From contig JAAXVZ010000061.1 of assembly GCA_013335235.1 (NCBI GenBank), positions 1-7,115 of the forward strand: a DNA stretch of 7,115 bases, read 5' to 3'. The translations under genes were made by a program, and so were the position numbers. Below are positions 5,973 through 7,115 of the stretch, in pieces; the first letter of the stretch is position 1; each line of letters starts with the position of its first letter. The notes beneath the pieces were generated by a model. That model saw only the letters and a list, made by a program, of their open reading frames with translations, ran no database searches and had not been told where the DNA came from. This DNA is from Nanobdellota archaeon. Lineage in GTDB: Archaea > Nanobdellota > Nanobdellia > Woesearchaeales > GW2011-AR15.

Positions 5973-6884
5973 ATGGATTTCAAAACTAACAAAAAACTAA
6001 GGAGTTTCATCCTTTTTCTATTGTTCGGAACTGTCTTTTGCTACGCAAGTATAGATGTGACGCTAGAGTCCCGGCTTGAATCGGATCTGTCAGTAACTGA
6101 ATCTGTCAACTTGACATTCTCAGAGAACAACAGGTCTTCGATAACCTTGACCCTGCCTGAAGGCGCTGCAGAACCAGAGATCAATGGGAAGACTGCTTTT
6201 CTTACTGACGGGTCGATCTCGGTTCCATTATCCTGTTCTGATTGCGCTATACGCATGACATATAGGCTGGATAACGTGGTGAAGAAGACCGCAAGCGGTG
6301 AATTCCTTTTCACAAGGACGCTCACACTCCCAAAAATCCCTGATAGGCTGTCATATAGCGTCGTTCTTCCGGCTGGATTCACAATTGGCAGGGAATCTAC
6401 GAACGACCCTGCGATGGTCCCGCTACCGACAAAAGTGGAGACAGATGGAAGACGGATGATATTGGTCTGGAAGGAGGATATACCTGCGCTGCCAAAGATA
6501 TATCAAGTGAGGTTCCACAGCCATGAGTCAGGTTCACAGGACTTCCTTGCAGAGCTTAGTGAAACAGAGACATGGGCTTTCTTCATTGTTGGACTTATCT
6601 TAGGGATTCTCGTTGGCCTGTCGATAAATAGGCTGTTCCCCTCAAAAAAGATTGTGGAGATGAAAGTTGTCCCTTCTAGCCTTTTTTCGCCGGATGAAAA
6701 AGAAGTGTTGTCTTTATTGAAAAAAGGGAAACTCTCCCAGAAAGAGCTGGCAAAACAGCTTGAGTGGTCTAAGTCCAAGGCATCCGGGGTCTTGACAGGA
6801 CTTGAATACAAGAAAATCATCAGGCGTGAAAAAATCGGAAGGAACTATAATCTGGAGCTTATCGCGTCACTCTCAGATATCTGA
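5973..6884 (+). CDS. Membrane-anchored winged-helix transcriptional regulator with extracytosolic sensor-like domain
   Basis: The 303 residues show a clear three-part layout. Residues 1-25 form a signal peptide (SFILFLLFGTVFCYA). Residues 26-195 are a beta-rich extracytosolic domain with a C88-x2-C91 pair. One membrane helix lies at 201-219 (WAFFIVGLILGILVGLSI), followed by a basic segment. Residues 238-296 are a winged helix-turn-helix of the MarR/HTH_24 kind (SPDEKEVLSLLKKGKLSQKE, then SKSKASGVLTGLEYKKIIRR and a wing REKIGRNYNLEL). This outside-sensor/inside-wHTH architecture is common in archaea, and the ligand is usually unknown. The gene is divergent from the six-gene redox operon across 131 bases, so regulation of that operon and of itself is a reasonable inference. 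The start ATG at 5973 has only a weak AAGGT site before it. A T-rich terminator follows the stop directly. Confidence 0.85.
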   Translation: MDFKTNKKLRSFILFLLFGTVFCYASIDVTLESRLESDLSVTESVNLTFSENNRSSITLTLPEGAAEPEINGKTAFLTDGSISVPLSCSDCAIRMTYRLDNVVKKTASGEFLFTRTLTLPKIPDRLSYSVVLPAGFTIGRESTNDPAMVPLPTKVETDGRRMILVWKEDIPALPKIYQVRFHSHESGSQDFLAELSETETWAFFIVGLILGILVGLSINRLFPSKKIVEMKVVPSSLFSPDEKEVLSLLKKGKLSQKELAKQLEWSKSKASGVLTGLEYKKIIRREKIGRNYNLELIASLSDI

Positions 6885-6905
6885 TTTTCTTTTTATGGTT
6901 TTTTT
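6885..6905 (+). terminator. T-rich archaeal terminator after the wHTH gene
   Basis: Immediately after the TGA are three T runs of four, five and seven (6885-6888, 6890-6894, 6899-6905), with no clear stem-loop. Poly-T tracts of this kind terminate archaeal RNA polymerase, so the wHTH gene probably ends here as a single-gene unit. Confidence 0.6.
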
Positions 6906-6920
6906 ACTCGATAATCTATA

Positions 6921-6936
6921 CAAAGATTTATATAGG
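6921..6936 (+). promoter_or_regulatory. BRE/TATA promoter of the KaiC-like ATPase gene
   Basis: CAAAGATTTATATAGG matches the archaeal layout of an A-rich BRE followed by TTTATATA, and is the clearest promoter in the window. Transcription should begin around 6957-6960, leaving a leader of about 65 bases before the ATG, longer than is usual for a compact archaeal genome. Confidence 0.7.
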
Positions 6937-6969
6937 TGTTTTCTTAATTTTAGTTTAGTTTAGGGTGGA

Positions 6970-7014
6970 TTATTATAACTAATTATGGTAAGCTCCAATC
7001 AGGAGTTATTATAA
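6970..7014 (+). repeat. Direct repeat TTATTATAA in the KaiC-gene leader
   Basis: Identical 9-base copies lie at 6970-6978 and 7006-7014, 36 bases start to start. Both fall downstream of the predicted transcription start, and the second ends next to the ribosome site. They could be a binding site or a leader structure; given the A/T richness, chance is possible. Confidence 0.25.
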
Positions 7015-7023
7015 GAGGGCACG

Positions 7024-7115
7024 ATGATGGTTGATTCTAAATCAAGCGAGGAGTACTTAAAGACAGGCATACAGGGATTTGACGATCTGATTGTGGCTGG
7101 AATCCCAAAAGGGTC
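7024..7115 (+). CDS. KaiC/RAD55-family RecA-like ATPase, N-terminal fragment (3' partial)
   Basis: Only about 30 residues are inside the window. The segment YLKTGIQGFDDLIVAGIPKG matches the opening of KaiC-domain ATPases (typically TGIPGLDELLGGGIPKGS, just before the Walker A loop), which are common in archaea with roles in signalling, DNA transactions or regulation. Two adjacent ATGs (7024 and 7027) are possible starts. A GAGGG site at 7015-7019 gives a 4- or 7-base spacing, favouring 7027 slightly. An in-frame TAA at 7012-7014 rules out starts further upstream. It has its own promoter and is separated from the upstream regulator by a terminator, so it is a separate transcription unit. The Walker A motif lies beyond the window, so activity cannot be judged. 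Confidence 0.8.
   Translation, partial: MMVDSKSSEEYLKTGIQGFDDLIVAGIPKG

Overview
The window reads as archaeal DNA. Evidence: BRE/TATA-type promoter signals (the clearest is at 6921-6936), GGTGA/GGAGGT ribosome sites, T-run termination, a secreted protein dense in N-glycosylation sequons, a membrane-anchored winged-helix protein, and the start of a KaiC/RAD55-type ATPase gene. Tight packing and small split redox proteins suggest a small-genome lineage such as a DPANN archaeon, but that placement is inference. No RNA gene, insertion sequence or CRISPR array is visible.

Layout. Bases 2-2274 (+): two coupled cell-surface genes. The first (5' end outside the window) has a fibronectin III-like tail, an extracellular beta-rich domain, one membrane helix and a cytoplasmic DUF5752-like domain. 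The second is a secreted protein with 19 sequons. Bases 5841-2271 (-): six tightly coupled genes converging on the first pair. In transcription order they encode a secreted acidic coiled-coil protein with three DxDxDG calcium loops, a small ferredoxin lacking one canonical cysteine, an FAD/NAD(P)H reductase, a compact ApbE flavin transferase, a seven-helix bis-heme ferric-reductase-like cytochrome, and a membrane-anchored coiled-coil protein. The two blocks meet in a TTAA that supplies both stop codons. Bases 5842-5972: a divergent promoter region with one near-symmetric TATA element flanked by AACCTT/AAGGTT repeats. Bases 5973-6884 (+): a membrane-anchored winged-helix protein, the obvious candidate regulator. 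Bases 6885-7023: a T-rich terminator and a strong promoter. From about 7024 (+): the start of a KaiC-like ATPase.

How they may work together. The reductase and the cytochrome look like the two halves of a NOX/ferric-reductase flavocytochrome encoded separately. The ferredoxin could feed or receive electrons at the flavoprotein. The cytochrome would pass electrons across the membrane through two stacked hemes. ApbE would flavinylate a partner not seen here. Three of the six proteins carry coiled coils predicted outside the membrane, so the operon may encode a scaffolded trans-membrane electron-export complex. The six-gene set is the most interesting object in the window. Its assembly and final electron acceptor are inference.
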